Positions 33,781-43,576 are shown, counted from the first letter of the stretch. The stretch is DNA of 49,438 nucleotides from Bacillota bacterium (GCA_021821055.1 JAKACX010000014.1:1-49438), one strand, 5' to 3'. The notes: generated by a model from the letters alone, not told the origin. Translations and numbers: made by a program.

Positions 33781-35534
33781 GCCGTCGCACCCCCGGCTTC
33801 GACCAACGACTCCAACTGCTGGCGCTGATACATGGCTTCGTACAACCCGCCAAAGCGCCGCAGTTCGTCGTGGGTCCCGGCCTCGGCCACCCGACCGCCG
33901 TCGAGCGTCAGGATGAGGTCCGCGTGTTCGACTGCGCTCAGACGGTGTGTCGCGATGAGTGTCGTGCGCCCGGAGCGCTGCGCCCGCAATGAATCCAGGA
34001 TCAGCGCTTCCGTTTTCGCGTCCACGGCGGACAATGCATCGTCCAGAATGAGAATTTCAGCGTCCAGAAGCAAGGCCCGCGCGATGGAAATGCGCTGCTT
34101 CTGTCCTCCGGACAGGGTCACGCCGCGCTCACCGACGAGTGTCCCGTACCCGTCCGGGAACCGCTCGATGTCTTCGGCAATCCCGGCCGATCGCGCGGCG
34201 TTGCGAATGTCTTCCATGCGCGCCGCGGGCGCGGCGAACGCGATATTCTCGGCCACTGTGGCGGAAAAGAGATAGTGGTCTTGCGGAACATAGGCGATCG
34301 CCCGCCGCAGTCCGGCAAGCGTAACGTCATAGACGGAGTCGCCGCCAATCCGGATGTCTCCGTCTTGCACGTCAAACTCGCGCAACAACAGCCTGAGCAG
34401 CGTCGATTTACCCGCACCCGTGCGCCCGACCACTCCGAGGGTGCGCCCACGCGGCAGGGTGAAGGCGATGTCGCGCAACACTTGCGCAGTCGTGTCCGGG
34501 TAATGGAAGGAGCGGACCGCGTACGAAATATCTCCCGTGGGAGTTTCGTCCCTCGCGCCGACGCGGTCGACGACGGTCGCCGGCGCGGCCAGCAGCGTCG
34601 TGATGCGGTCATTGGACGCGCGCCCGCGTTCAACGATATTGAACAGCCAGCCAAAAGCCAGCATTGGCCAGATGAGTTGACCGAGGTACATGGTAAAAGC
34701 GATCAACGCCCCGACCGTCAGATGGCCCCGGACGACGAAATACGATCCAGCGGCTACTGACAACACGTAGGACAGGCCGACGACAAGCTGAATCGTCGGA
34801 TCGAAGAGCGAGTCGATTCTCGCGACCGCCACGTTGCGGTCGACGACGCTCTGCGACAGTTCGGCAAACGCCCGGTTCTCCGCTTCTTCCTGTCCGAACG
34901 CCCTGATCACGCGCACTCCCGAGATGTTTTCCTGCACCTTTTCATTTAGCTCGGAGAATGCCCGCTGGGCGCCGTGGAAGCGCTCATGCAGTTTCTTGCC
35001 GTATTTACTGGTCGCGTACGCGATGATCGGCATGGGCAGCAGCGCGACGACCGTCATTTGCCAACTGATGGTGAGAACCATGGTGAGAGTGACCGCAACA
35101 CCCGTCGCGATCGAGTCGACCAGCATCAGTATGCCCTCGGTCCCCACCATCTCGACCGCCTGCACGTCGTTCGTGGCGTGCGCCATCAGGTCTCCGACGC
35201 GGTGATCGTGGTAAAACTGCGGCGCCATGCGGACGAAGTGTTCGTAGAGCTTGCGGCGCAACTCGGCGGCCAGGCGCATGGCCGCGCCGAACAGGAGCAT
35301 GCGCCAGGAGTAGCGCAGCGCGTAGGACAAGACGGCTGTGCCGGCGATCACGTAGAGCCAGAAGAAGAGTGCGCCTCGCGTCAGCGTCCTGCTTCCGAGT
35401 TCATTCACCACGACCCCGACGGCGTGCGGCGGGATCAGGTTCAGGGCCGCAACGGCGAGGAGCAAGGCAATGCCCGAGATGTACCGCCATTTGTGCTGTT
35501 TGAAGAACCACATGAGTTCGAAAAACACACGCAT
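33777..35534 (-). CDS. ABC exporter half-transporter, degenerate-site subunit of a heterodimer (BmrC-like)
   Basis: The 585-residue protein has an N-terminal six-helix membrane domain and an ATPase domain with Walker A VVGRTGAGKST and signature LSGGQKQR. Walker B is ILILDDALSAVD: the usual catalytic Glu after the Walker B Asp is replaced by Asp. That substitution marks the degenerate ATP site of heterodimeric exporters, and the partner gene downstream has the intact Glu. AGGAG lies 8 nt before the ATG. The two genes form an operon. Confidence 0.93.
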   Translation of the reverse strand: MRVFFELMWFFKQHKWRYISGIALLLAVAALNLIPPHAVGVVVNELGSRTLTRGALFFWLYVIAGTAVLSYALRYSWRMLLFGAAMRLAAELRRKLYEHFVRMAPQFYHDHRVGDLMAHATNDVQAVEMVGTEGILMLVDSIATGVAVTLTMVLTISWQMTVVALLPMPIIAYATSKYGKKLHERFHGAQRAFSELNEKVQENISGVRVIRAFGQEEAENRAFAELSQSVVDRNVAVARIDSLFDPTIQLVVGLSYVLSVAAGSYFVVRGHLTVGALIAFTMYLGQLIWPMLAFGWLFNIVERGRASNDRITTLLAAPATVVDRVGARDETPTGDISYAVRSFHYPDTTAQVLRDIAFTLPRGRTLGVVGRTGAGKSTLLRLLLREFDVQDGDIRIGGDSVYDVTLAGLRRAIAYVPQDHYLFSATVAENIAFAAPAARMEDIRNAARSAGIAEDIERFPDGYGTLVGERGVTLSGGQKQRISIARALLLDAEILILDDALSAVDAKTEALILDSLRAQRSGRTTLIATHRLSAVEHADLILTLDGGRVAEAGTHDELRRFGGLYEAMYQRQQLESLVEAGGATA

Positions 35535-35667
35535 CCAGAAATCTCCTGTCCGCCGGCGGAGGATTGCCGCTTCATTTGGAAGAGTCGTCCTCCAATTATA
35601 GCCCGCGGTCCGAAAGAAATCATGGTCGATCTAGGTGATGTGACCTACAAGGATGGTGCGCACATCC

Positions 35668-35675
35668 CATACTAT
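35668..35675 (+). promoter_or_regulatory. Candidate mother-cell sigma (E/K-type) -10 element
   Basis: CATACTAT lies 30 bp upstream of the spore micropeptide start and matches seven of eight positions of the sigma-E -10 (CATACA-T), with similarity to sigma-K (CATA-N3-TA). No firm -35 was seen. The downstream gene is of a sporulation type, which makes the match more believable. Confidence 0.35.
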
Positions 35676-35705
35676 GAAGCATGAAGTGGAGGGGAGGTCT
35701 GCATT

Positions 35706-35807
35706 GTGGGTACATTCGGAGGATACACCCAGTGGGCTGTCGTGTTTCTGATTATCTTCGTGCTGTTTTTCTTGCTCGTGCCCGGATACGGAACGGCTGG
35801 CGCCTGA
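35706..35807 (+). CDS. YjcZ-like sporulation micropeptide
   Basis: The GTG at 35706 follows GGGGAGG by 8 nt and encodes 33 residues: a short GTFGGYTQW head, a hydrophobic segment AVVFLIIFVLFFLLV and a PGYGTAGA tail. This matches the layout of YjcZ-family peptides of spore-formers, which are made in the mother cell and insert in membranes. It supports the view that the organism sporulates. It stands alone, downstream of and divergent from the ABC exporter operon. Confidence 0.65.
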   Translation: MGTFGGYTQWAVVFLIIFVLFFLLVPGYGTAGA

Positions 35808-36087
35808 ACCGCCGGGTCGGCGTGAGCAGATGCTCGCCGCGCTCGCTGACCCACGTTCACACACACGCCCCGCGCGCAGGTCTGCCAGCCAAACACATGG
35901 CGCAGACCTGCCGCAAGTCCTGACCGTCTGCCCCCGTCTGTCTCGCGCGCCCCCATCTAGTCTGTGTTTGCCCGGCGCACGAAATCACCGTCCACGGCTC
36001 TGACGCGGTGCTATACTGGTACTGCGCGCGACTGAGCTATGATCAATGCTCCGACAACCATCCGGACGGAAGGTGGGACAGGCCTGC

Positions 36088-37995
36088 ATGCAGAAACACA
36101 GACTGTTGCGATCCTCGATGACTGTCGGCTCACTGCTCTTCTGCGCAACACTGTTATGGCAGACCATACCGCAATCCGGAAGTCCACCCGTGCACGCGGC
36201 AACCCGCAGATCCGCGCGGTCCCCTGCCGTCATCCACGCGACGCTTGCCGGCGGCGGTCTGCCGGATTACACGCTGCATGCCGTGGCGTTCGCAAACGAC
36301 AGCCGCGGCTGGGTGGTCGGCAATGGCGTCATTCTTGCGACGACAGACGGCGGCCTGCACTTTGCCGCGCAGTACCGCGGCCCGCTTGATCTGACCGGCA
36401 TCCAGGCATTGAACGCGAACGACGCCGTCGCGTACAGCCGCAACGCCATCCTCATAACGAAAAACGGCGGTCGCGCGTGGAGCGAGGTCAGACAGTCCGG
36501 GCTGGCGCTGATCCAGGCGGATTTCACGTCGCCCACAACGGGATTCGCTGTCCGCGGCGCCCGGAATTCATTCGGCGGCAGCCTGTTCAGAACTCCCGAC
36601 GGCGGGCGCGTCTGGCGACCCGTCCACGGGGTCTCGGGGGTGACGGCCGTTACATTCTCAGGCCCCTCCGTCGGCTGGGCGAGCGACGGAAACACCGTGT
36701 ACCGCACTATCGACGGCGGCGCCGTGTGGACAAAGAGCGCGCGCCTCCCGGGGTTGCGGAGCTATGCGCACCTGCAGGCGACCAGCGCTCACCGCGTCTG
36801 GATGCAACTCGTAGGTGGATCGGGCATGTCGCAGACCAGCTACTCCATCCTCGCGAGTACGGACGGCGTCCACTTCAAGCCGATCCTCGGCGTGTCCACC
36901 GCGGGCGCCGGCCCCGCCCCGGGCGGCGCGACGCACGCCGCCAGGGGACCGGGAAGTTCGCCCGGTCCATTTGTCGCGGTCAATGACCGCGTCGCCTACG
37001 CGACAGGCGAGTGCGAAGCGTGCGGCGCGGGGACCATCACGCTCGCGAAGACGACCGACGGCGGGCTTCACTGGACACCGTACCCGCCGATTCCCGACGT
37101 CCCCGGGCTCCCGAGCGCGGTCGGCGCAAGCCAGGCCATGTCGTTCCCGAGCGCCGCGAACGGCTGGTTGATCGGTAACGTTGTCGGCATCTCGAATCGC
37201 CTCTACCACACCGCAGACGGTGGGCGTTCGTGGTCACAGGCCTACCCCGCCGTCATGCCGGTCAACGGCTTCAGCTTTGTCAATCCTGCAGTCGGCTTCG
37301 GTCTCGGCGTCGCGGGCAATGCAAACGCCGTTCTCGAGACGACAAACGGCGGCTCCGCGTGGCGCACGGTCGGCCATCTGCCCGTGGCGTCCGCGCCGCC
37401 TTACGACGGCGGGATGTCCGGCCCCATGACCATCCGTTTCATCTCCGCAAAACGCGGCTTCGCCGTCGGAGCCAACTCCCTGCTCTACGGCACGGTGGAC
37501 GGCGGACGAAGCTGGAGACTCATCCCCCTGGGGCTCCATCCGACCGAATTCATGTACAGCGGCCTGTGGTTCGCAAACGCCAGCAGCGGCATGTTCGCCG
37601 TGAACCTGGGCATCTCCAACCGCGTCATTGATTTTGTCACCACAAACGGCGGCGTCACCTGGAGGAAAATGCAGGCCGCCAGCATCGAGGCCGCGCAGTT
37701 GGCCATCACGCCGCCCGCCCTCGCGAGAAGCGCCGTGGCCAGGATGCGCGCTTCCGGCGCCCAGAGCCTCGGGACTTCCGGGCCTGACCTTGGATGGCTG
37801 ACCACGGCAAACGGCTTCGATCTAACCACAAACAGCGGCCGCTCCTGGACTTCGGTCGAGTTTCCGCAAAACGTCGCCTTCGAACCCGGCGTCGTCCAGT
37901 TCACCTCAGCCATGGACGGGTTCGTCCAGTGCCTCAACGGCAACATCTACCGCACCGTCGACGGCGGACGCCGCTGGACACTCGTCGCCACGTGA
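36088..37995 (+). CDS. Secreted BNR/Asp-box repeat protein (beta-propeller)
   Basis: The 635-residue protein starts MQKHRLLRSSMTVGSLLF with a signal peptide cleaved near VHAAT. An in-frame ATG at 36046 lacks a ribosome-binding site. At least ten Asp-box motifs of form T-x-D/N-G-G-x-x-W recur (TTDGGLHF, TPDGGRVW, TIDGGAVW, TTDGGLHW, TADGGRSW, TVDGGRSW, TTNGGVTW, TVDGGRRW), as in sialidase-like and Ycf48-like propellers. No catalytic residues are evident, so a binding role at the cell surface is more likely than an enzyme. The TIGR01777-type gene follows after 48 bp, perhaps in one transcript. Confidence 0.82.
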   Translation: MQKHRLLRSSMTVGSLLFCATLLWQTIPQSGSPPVHAATRRSARSPAVIHATLAGGGLPDYTLHAVAFANDSRGWVVGNGVILATTDGGLHFAAQYRGPLDLTGIQALNANDAVAYSRNAILITKNGGRAWSEVRQSGLALIQADFTSPTTGFAVRGARNSFGGSLFRTPDGGRVWRPVHGVSGVTAVTFSGPSVGWASDGNTVYRTIDGGAVWTKSARLPGLRSYAHLQATSAHRVWMQLVGGSGMSQTSYSILASTDGVHFKPILGVSTAGAGPAPGGATHAARGPGSSPGPFVAVNDRVAYATGECEACGAGTITLAKTTDGGLHWTPYPPIPDVPGLPSAVGASQAMSFPSAANGWLIGNVVGISNRLYHTADGGRSWSQAYPAVMPVNGFSFVNPAVGFGLGVAGNANAVLETTNGGSAWRTVGHLPVASAPPYDGGMSGPMTIRFISAKRGFAVGANSLLYGTVDGGRSWRLIPLGLHPTEFMYSGLWFANASSGMFAVNLGISNRVIDFVTTNGGVTWRKMQAASIEAAQLAITPPALARSAVARMRASGAQSLGTSGPDLGWLTTANGFDLTTNSGRSWTSVEFPQNVAFEPGVVQFTSAMDGFVQCLNGNIYRTVDGGRRWTLVAT

Positions 37996-38043
37996 GACGC
38001 AGACGAGGTCTACTCGCATTTTCCGGGTAGAGGAGGCGGTGCG

Positions 38044-38991
38044 GTGACAGACGACCCGGTGAAGAGCCATCCGGTGACAGCCGTCCTGATCGCGGGCGGC
38101 GCGGGCTTTGTCGGCCAGCGCCTCACCCGGGCCCTGCTGGCGCGAAACGTCTCCGTCATCCACCTGCGCCGCCAGGAGTCGACGCAAAGACCGCTCGCGG
38201 CTGGCGTACAGTCCATCACCTACGCCGATCTGGCCGCCGCACAGCCCGGCGCGCACCAGGTCGACGCCATTGTCAACCTCGCCGGCCGATCCATCAGCGA
38301 GGGCCGCTGGACACCCGTGCAAAAACGGGAGATCCTCGACAGCCGCGTGCGCGTGACCGAGGCGATCGTCCGCGCCATCGCGCACGGCGCCCTGCGCCCC
38401 GCCGTTCTTGTCAACGCGTCAGCCGTCGGATACTACGGGGCGAGCCAGTCGCGCACGTTCACCGAGGACGACGGACCCGTCGCGGACGATTTTCTGGCCG
38501 GCGTCTGTTCGCATTGGGAGCAGGCGGCATTGTCGAGTGAGCCGCTCGGCGTCCGCGTCGTCCGGGCGCGGTTCGGGGTGGTCCTGGGAAGCGGCGGCGG
38601 GGCGCTGGCCAAACTTGTCCTGCCCTATCGGCTGCACGCGGGCGGTCCGCTCGGCGGCGGAGAGCAGTTTGTCTCCTGGATCCACCTGGACGACGCCGTC
38701 GCGCTCCTGCTGTGGACGCTCGAACGCCCGGATCTGTCCGGCCCGGTCAATATCACGGCTCCCGCCCCCGTCACCATGAATCAACTCGGTCAGGAGATCG
38801 CATCCCTGCTTCACACGCGACACTGGCTGCCCGCCCCGACCTTTGCCTTGCGCGCCGCCCTCGGACAAAAGGCGGACATGGTCCTGAAAGGACAGCGGGT
38901 GATCCCGCAAAAGGCCCTGCAGTCCGGATTCACGTTCCAATACCCAGACATCCAGAGCGCGCTGCGCCATCTGCTGGTTCAGGCGCGGTAG
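38044..38991 (+). CDS. TIGR01777-family NAD-dependent epimerase/dehydratase-like protein
   Basis: The 315-residue protein has the Rossmann motif IAGGAGFVGQRLTRALL and the family block VNLAGRSISEGRWTPVQKREILDSRV. VNASAVGYYG and the C-terminal QKALQSGFTFQYPDIQSALRHLL follow, all typical of TIGR01777 proteins (YfcH-like). These are extended short-chain dehydrogenases of uncertain substrate, often linked to cell division or envelope phenotypes. The GTG start follows GGAGG by 7 nt. Confidence 0.92.
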   Translation: MTDDPVKSHPVTAVLIAGGAGFVGQRLTRALLARNVSVIHLRRQESTQRPLAAGVQSITYADLAAAQPGAHQVDAIVNLAGRSISEGRWTPVQKREILDSRVRVTEAIVRAIAHGALRPAVLVNASAVGYYGASQSRTFTEDDGPVADDFLAGVCSHWEQAALSSEPLGVRVVRARFGVVLGSGGGALAKLVLPYRLHAGGPLGGGEQFVSWIHLDDAVALLLWTLERPDLSGPVNITAPAPVTMNQLGQEIASLLHTRHWLPAPTFALRAALGQKADMVLKGQRVIPQKALQSGFTFQYPDIQSALRHLLVQAR

Positions 38992-39011
38992 CGCCAGAAC
39001 CGTCCGCGCCG

Positions 39012-40421
39012 TCACTCCTCGCCCGGAGGCAGCAGGCCCTCCGGGATAACGGGAAGCGTGACGCAAAACGCCGCGCCCTCGCCGGCCGCGCTCGAAACGT
39101 CCACCGAGCCCCCGTGCAACTCCACGATCTCCCTGACGATCGCAAGCCCGAGGCCAGAGCCGCCCGTGTCCCTGCAGCGCGAGTTGTCTGCTCGATAGAA
39201 GCGGTCAAACAGGTGCGGCAGGTGTTCCGGCGCAACGCCCGGCCCGGTGTCGCGAATCGTGATCCGCACGCTGGCATCGCTCCCCGGAGCGGGCCTGACG
39301 TCCCAGTCGATCCGCCCGCCGTCTTGCGTGAAGCGCATCGCGTTCGACATCAGATTGACGAACACCTGCGTCATTCTCCTGCGGTCCAGCCACATCCACA
39401 CCGCGTCCGGCCGGGCGTCTATCGCGCACACGATGCTGCGCCGCGCACAATCGAGCAGAAACAAGTCGCGCGCACCGCCGAGCAACCCAACCACGTCCAC
39501 CCAGGCGCACTCAAGCTTCACCGCGCCCGCCTGAGCGTCGCTCAACTGCTGCAGGTCGCTGAGCATGGTACCCATGCGCGTCACCTCATCGTACAAGACG
39601 GCCAAGTGCTCGTCGGTCATCGCACAGACGCCGAGTTGCACCGCTTCAATCTGGCTCGCCACAATCGTCATCGGCGTCCGCAGTTCGTGCATCACGTCCG
39701 CCAAGAGTCTTGCGCGCGCCTCCTGCGCCTCCGTCAAGTACCCGCGCATGGCGCGAAACGCCTGCAATACGTCCGCGACCTCCCTGTCGTGCGCGGACGG
39801 CAGCGGAAGGTCGAACGCCTGCTGTGTGATGCCGCGCGCGGCGCTCGCCAATTGTTCGAGCGGCCGCAGCACCCGGCGCAGCAACTGGATGGCGATAACG
39901 GTGGACAACGCGACCGCCAGGGCAATGAAAGCCGCCTGCAACCACGCGAACGAACTGGACAACTGCCCGCTGAGCAGCCGCAGGGCGGGCGACGCCGTCG
40001 ACCGTACCAGCAGGGTGCCGATCCGTTCGTTCCCCACCGTGATCGGAATGGACGACCAGCCTGCGGGCGACGCGACACGGACAGCCGCTGCGTCGACAGG
40101 CGACGCGGCGACCACACGGGTCCCGGAGCGAATCACGTACTGCGCGTGGCCGAGCACCAGCCCATCGATGGGGAAGACGCCGCGCCGCGATCCGCTCGTG
40201 TGGGCGAAGCTCCAGGAATCGCCGTGCTCGACATACAGCGCGGACAGTACGCGCGCCCAATCACTCATCTGGTCTTGACGCACATGGTTTGCGTAGTTGG
40301 CGAGTTCCCGCTGGACAAGGATCTGCGCCGCCGCGAAATTCACGGCGCCCATGAGGACGGCGAGCGAACAAAAGAGGAGGACGAGGCGCCAGCGCAGCGA
40401 TCCTGGCGACTGATGTCTCAT
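39012..40421 (-). CDS. Sensor histidine kinase of the second two-component system
   Basis: The 469-residue kinase has two membrane helices (about 8-30 and 145-170) around a sensor domain, then a HAMP segment. The phospho-acceptor His lies in DVMHELRTPMTIV near 244, and the ATPase motifs are LMSNAMRF, DTGPGV and GGSGLGLAIV. Its ATG overlaps the stop codon of the upstream regulator (TAATG), so a nine-residue longer frame was not used. The operon is divergent from a carbohydrate importer, which suggests sugar sensing (inference). Confidence 0.94.
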   Translation of the reverse strand: MRHQSPGSLRWRLVLLFCSLAVLMGAVNFAAAQILVQRELANYANHVRQDQMSDWARVLSALYVEHGDSWSFAHTSGSRRGVFPIDGLVLGHAQYVIRSGTRVVAASPVDAAAVRVASPAGWSSIPITVGNERIGTLLVRSTASPALRLLSGQLSSSFAWLQAAFIALAVALSTVIAIQLLRRVLRPLEQLASAARGITQQAFDLPLPSAHDREVADVLQAFRAMRGYLTEAQEARARLLADVMHELRTPMTIVASQIEAVQLGVCAMTDEHLAVLYDEVTRMGTMLSDLQQLSDAQAGAVKLECAWVDVVGLLGGARDLFLLDCARRSIVCAIDARPDAVWMWLDRRRMTQVFVNLMSNAMRFTQDGGRIDWDVRPAPGSDASVRITIRDTGPGVAPEHLPHLFDRFYRADNSRCRDTGGSGLGLAIVREIVELHGGSVDVSSAAGEGAAFCVTLPVIPEGLLPPGEE

Positions 40422-41143
40422 TATTCGGGGAGGTCGGACGCGCCGCACTGTACGCGGTAACCGACGGCGTGAACGGTTCGCAACAGGCAGGAACAGTCCA
40501 CTTCCGACATCTTTTGCCGGACGTGGCTCATATGCGACGTCACCCTGTGCGCCGCGGCGTCGTCAAACTCCGTTTCCGCGGCAACCAGACCCGCCGCGCA
40601 GGCGAGTTGGAGCTTCGTGCACACGACGCCCGCTTTCTTGACGAGCAGCGCCAGCATGTGGCACTCGGTCGCCGTCAGCGTCACTTCGACACTGCCCCTG
40701 CGCAAGACATGGGTTGCGGTGTCAAGGAGGCTGTCTCCGACTTGGACCGACTGCCCGCCGTCGGAGTGCCACACCTGTCGGGGCGCGCGCGCGACAACCA
40801 GGCGATTGACCCGCGCCAGCACCTCGCGCAGACTGAACGGCTTGACAATGTAATCGTCCGCCCCCTGCTCCAGACCCTCCACCCTGTCCTGCTCGCCCGC
40901 CTTCGCGGTCAGCAGTATGATGAACGAATCCCGCTGCGACTTCACTGTTTGGCAGATCAGCAGCCCATCCACACCAGGCAGCATGCGGTCGAGCAGAATG
41001 ACGTCGTACGCTTCGGTGAGCGCCTTGCCGAGCCCCGCATGTCCGTCGTGCGACACGGCGCACACGTGCCCGTTTTGCTCCAGGTACCGCTTGAGGACGT
41101 CCGCAGTTCTCGGCTCATCTTCGACAATCAGAACGCTTGCCAC
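40421..41143 (-). CDS. OmpR-family response regulator of the second two-component system
   Basis: The 240-residue protein has VEDEPR (acidic pair), the phospho-acceptor in VILLDRMLPGVDG, LLTAKAGE and VKPFSLRE of the receiver. A winged-helix domain follows (LTATECHMLALLV, THAVGYRV-like end LRTVHAVGYRV). It is the first gene of its operon. A TATAGT hexamer (minus strand, plus 41297-41302) may be the -10 of its promoter. The divergent intergenic region contains phased repeats suited to binding a regulator of this family. Confidence 0.94.
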   Translation of the reverse strand: MASVLIVEDEPRTADVLKRYLEQNGHVCAVSHDGHAGLGKALTEAYDVILLDRMLPGVDGLLICQTVKSQRDSFIILLTAKAGEQDRVEGLEQGADDYIVKPFSLREVLARVNRLVVARAPRQVWHSDGGQSVQVGDSLLDTATHVLRRGSVEVTLTATECHMLALLVKKAGVVCTKLQLACAAGLVAAETEFDDAAAHRVTSHMSHVRQKMSEVDCSCLLRTVHAVGYRVQCGASDLPE

Positions 41144-41320
41144 GAAGTTCGCCCCCCGCCAGTCAAGGCCACCGCGCCGTCAGCCGCGTTCGCCGTTATC
41201 CATGAGCGTAGTCCCCGCATGTAAAGCAAACATGAACGATTGGAAAAAGAGATGTAACGCCAGGCTCCGCAAGCCCGTCCCGGCGGCGTTTTGCACACTA
41301 TATTTACACAGCCTCAACAA

Positions 41321-41432
41321 TTGGTTCACGATACCGCGCGGTTGGTTAACAAATACCGGATCCATTCCACACCAATTCCTAACCGGATGCGGAGCCATTC
41401 CACAACAACCCGCCGCCCTATGTCCGGATAAT
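41321..41432 (+). promoter_or_regulatory. 11-bp-phased repeat array and promoter of the carbohydrate importer operon
   Basis: ATACC at 41331 and 41353 and ATTCC at 41364, 41375 and 41397 all fall on one 11-bp register; only the steps at 41342 and 41386 are off-consensus. TTGGTT at 41321 and 41342 precedes the two ATACCG copies. The near-identical CCATTCCACACCAA and CCATTCCACAACAA start at 41362 and 41395. A GATAAT -10 (41427-41432) follows, and its -35 position (AACAAC) is poor, as at activator-dependent promoters. The last repeat abuts that -35. Confidence 0.55.
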
Positions 41433-41466
41433 AGGTGCTGACAGAAGGTCTGAGGAGGCAGCGCGC

Positions 41467-42621
41467 ATGGATGTAGTGAACTTTCACGACGTGACGCGGC
41501 AATTTGGTGCGCAATCAGCCCTGCGCGGAATCAGCTTTGACGTCTTGCACGGTGAATTCCTTGTGATCGTCGGGCCGTCAGGCTGCGGCAAGTCCACCAT
41601 CCTGCGCATCATCGCGGGACTCGAGCAACCGACATCGGGCACCGTCCAGTTTTCGGGGCGTGATGCGTCATCCTTGTCGCCAGGAGACCGCAACGTGGGA
41701 ATGGTGTTTCAAAACTACGCCTTGTACCCCCATCTGACGGTGGCAGACAACCTCGCGTTTGGACTCTCCGCGATCCGGACACCGAAGCCCCAGATTCGGG
41801 CGCGCGTCAAGGAAGTCGCGGAACTGCTCGAACTGGGCGACATGCTGGGCAAGAGACCCGGACAGCTGTCTGGAGGACAGAAACAGCGTGTCGCCCTGGG
41901 GCGGGCGCTCGTGCGGCAGCCGGTCATTTTCCTGATGGACGAACCCCTGTCCAATCTCGACGCCGTGCTCCGGGAGAAGATGCGCATGGACCTGCGGCGC
42001 CTGCACGAACAGACGGGCGTCGCCACGGTCTACGTGACACACGACCAGGTGGAGGCCATGACCATGGCCGACCGCATCCTGGTCATGCAGCATGGCGAAC
42101 TGCATCAAATCGGCACGCCCGACGAGGTGTATCGCGAACCCGCCACGCTCTTCGTGGCGCGCTTCTTCGGTTCGCCGCCGATGAACGCGGTGCGGGTCTG
42201 CGTCCGTCGCAGCGAAGGCGTCATCGCGTCGCACCGCCATGGCGAAGTGGCGGCCATCAGCCGTCCGGAGGCGCACCGGGAACTGTGGGACACGCTCGCC
42301 GGACTACCGACCTGCTGGCTCGGTTTCCGTCCGGAATTCATCACCGTCGGACGCGGAGAAGGCGTGCAGTTCACCGTGCGGGTGACGGATGTGGAGACGC
42401 TCGGCCCGCGCAGTCACGTGCACGCCCTGTGGGGCGATGATCCGCTCGTGTTCGTGGTGGAACACGGACGACCGATTCCTGAGCGCGGCGCGTCCGTGCT
42501 GCTGACCGCACCGTTTTCCTCTCTCCACTGGTTTGACGAGAAACAACGGCGCATGCGCCCGCGCCACAAAATGGGACAGGTTCAGGAGATGCCGGAAGCC
42601 GTGTCCATGACCAATCGATAG
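41467..42621 (+). CDS. Carbohydrate ABC importer ATPase (MsmX/UgpC-like)
   Basis: The 384-residue protein has Walker A VGPSGCGKST, the Q loop in VFQNYALYPHL, signature LSGGQKQR, Walker B VIFLMDEPLSNLD and H-loop VTHDQ. A C-terminal TOBE-type regulatory domain after about 240 marks the CUT1 sugar and glycerol-phosphate importer class. GAGGAGG lies 8 nt before the ATG. It is first in an operon with two permeases and a binding protein; the dedicated ATPase gene is notable because many Bacillota share one MsmX. The substrate is not determined. Confidence 0.94.
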   Translation: MDVVNFHDVTRQFGAQSALRGISFDVLHGEFLVIVGPSGCGKSTILRIIAGLEQPTSGTVQFSGRDASSLSPGDRNVGMVFQNYALYPHLTVADNLAFGLSAIRTPKPQIRARVKEVAELLELGDMLGKRPGQLSGGQKQRVALGRALVRQPVIFLMDEPLSNLDAVLREKMRMDLRRLHEQTGVATVYVTHDQVEAMTMADRILVMQHGELHQIGTPDEVYREPATLFVARFFGSPPMNAVRVCVRRSEGVIASHRHGEVAAISRPEAHRELWDTLAGLPTCWLGFRPEFITVGRGEGVQFTVRVTDVETLGPRSHVHALWGDDPLVFVVEHGRPIPERGASVLLTAPFSSLHWFDEKQRRMRPRHKMGQVQEMPEAVSMTNR

Positions 42622-42631
42622 GAGGCCGACG

Positions 42632-43564
42632 ATGGCCATCGCTATTCCACGTCCAAGAAGGATCCTGCGTCACCGATGGGAGGCCGTGCTGGGCTTCGGT
42701 CTGCTCTTGCCGAGCATGCTGGTGTTCCTGGTATTCTTCTATGCTCCAGCGGCGTTTTTGGCGTACATCTCGTTTTTCCAGTGGAATATCTTTGCCTCTC
42801 AGAGTCAATTCATAGGATTCGGCAATTTCCAAATACTGTTTGCCCAGCCGCTCTTCTGGCAGGCACTGGTGACCAGTCTGTACTTCACGGCCGTCATGGT
42901 CCCAGTAGCGACCCTGCTCTCGCTGGGACTTGCGCTGCTCCTGCGCGAAGGCATCCAGACCAGGCGCGGCGGCGTGTGGCGCTCCATGGTGTTCCTGCCG
43001 CACGTCACCCCCGTCGTTGCCACATCCATCATCTGGATTTGGCTGTTTGATCCGCAGTTCGGACTGCTAAACGCCGTGCTCGGCTTCTTCCATCTGCCGC
43101 AGCCCGGATGGCTAGCGAGCACGCAGTGGGCCATGCCGTCCGTCATCATCTATAGCCTGTGGCACTCACTCGGCCTCTACACCGTTCTCTTTCTCGGCGC
43201 GCTCGCGACACTCCCGCGGTCCGTCCTGGAGGCCGCCCAGGTGGACGGGGCAAAGCGCTGGTACCTCTTTCGCCGGGTGATCCTGCCGCTGGTCAGTCCC
43301 GTCACATTCTTCGTCGTCGTGCTGTCGACCATCAACACGCTGCAGTCCTTTTCGCAGATCTATGCCCTCACGGGCGGGCCGCACGGCGGAGCCGGAGGTC
43401 CGGCCTTCGCCACGACGACCGATTCCCTGCTGGTGTACCAGACGGCGTTTCTCTACAACAACTTCTCGCTCGCGTCGGCCATGAGTTTCATGCTGTTTCT
43501 CCTGATCCTGGTTCTCGCCCTCCTGCAGAAATGGGTGGCGGACCGATTCGTCTTCTACCGCTAA
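42632..43564 (+). CDS. Carbohydrate ABC importer permease (UgpA/MalF type)
   Basis: The 310-residue protein has about six membrane helices and the family start in which FGLLLPSMLVFLVFFYAPA forms the first helix. The EAA loop LEAAQVDGAKRWYLFRRVILP couples it to the ATPase. It lies 10 bp after the ATPase gene and 12 bp before the second permease, so the three are co-transcribed. Confidence 0.95.
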   Translation: MAIAIPRPRRILRHRWEAVLGFGLLLPSMLVFLVFFYAPAAFLAYISFFQWNIFASQSQFIGFGNFQILFAQPLFWQALVTSLYFTAVMVPVATLLSLGLALLLREGIQTRRGGVWRSMVFLPHVTPVVATSIIWIWLFDPQFGLLNAVLGFFHLPQPGWLASTQWAMPSVIIYSLWHSLGLYTVLFLGALATLPRSVLEAAQVDGAKRWYLFRRVILPLVSPVTFFVVVLSTINTLQSFSQIYALTGGPHGGAGGPAFATTTDSLLVYQTAFLYNNFSLASAMSFMLFLLILVLALLQKWVADRFVFYR

Positions 43565-43576
43565 GGAGGGTCCAAA

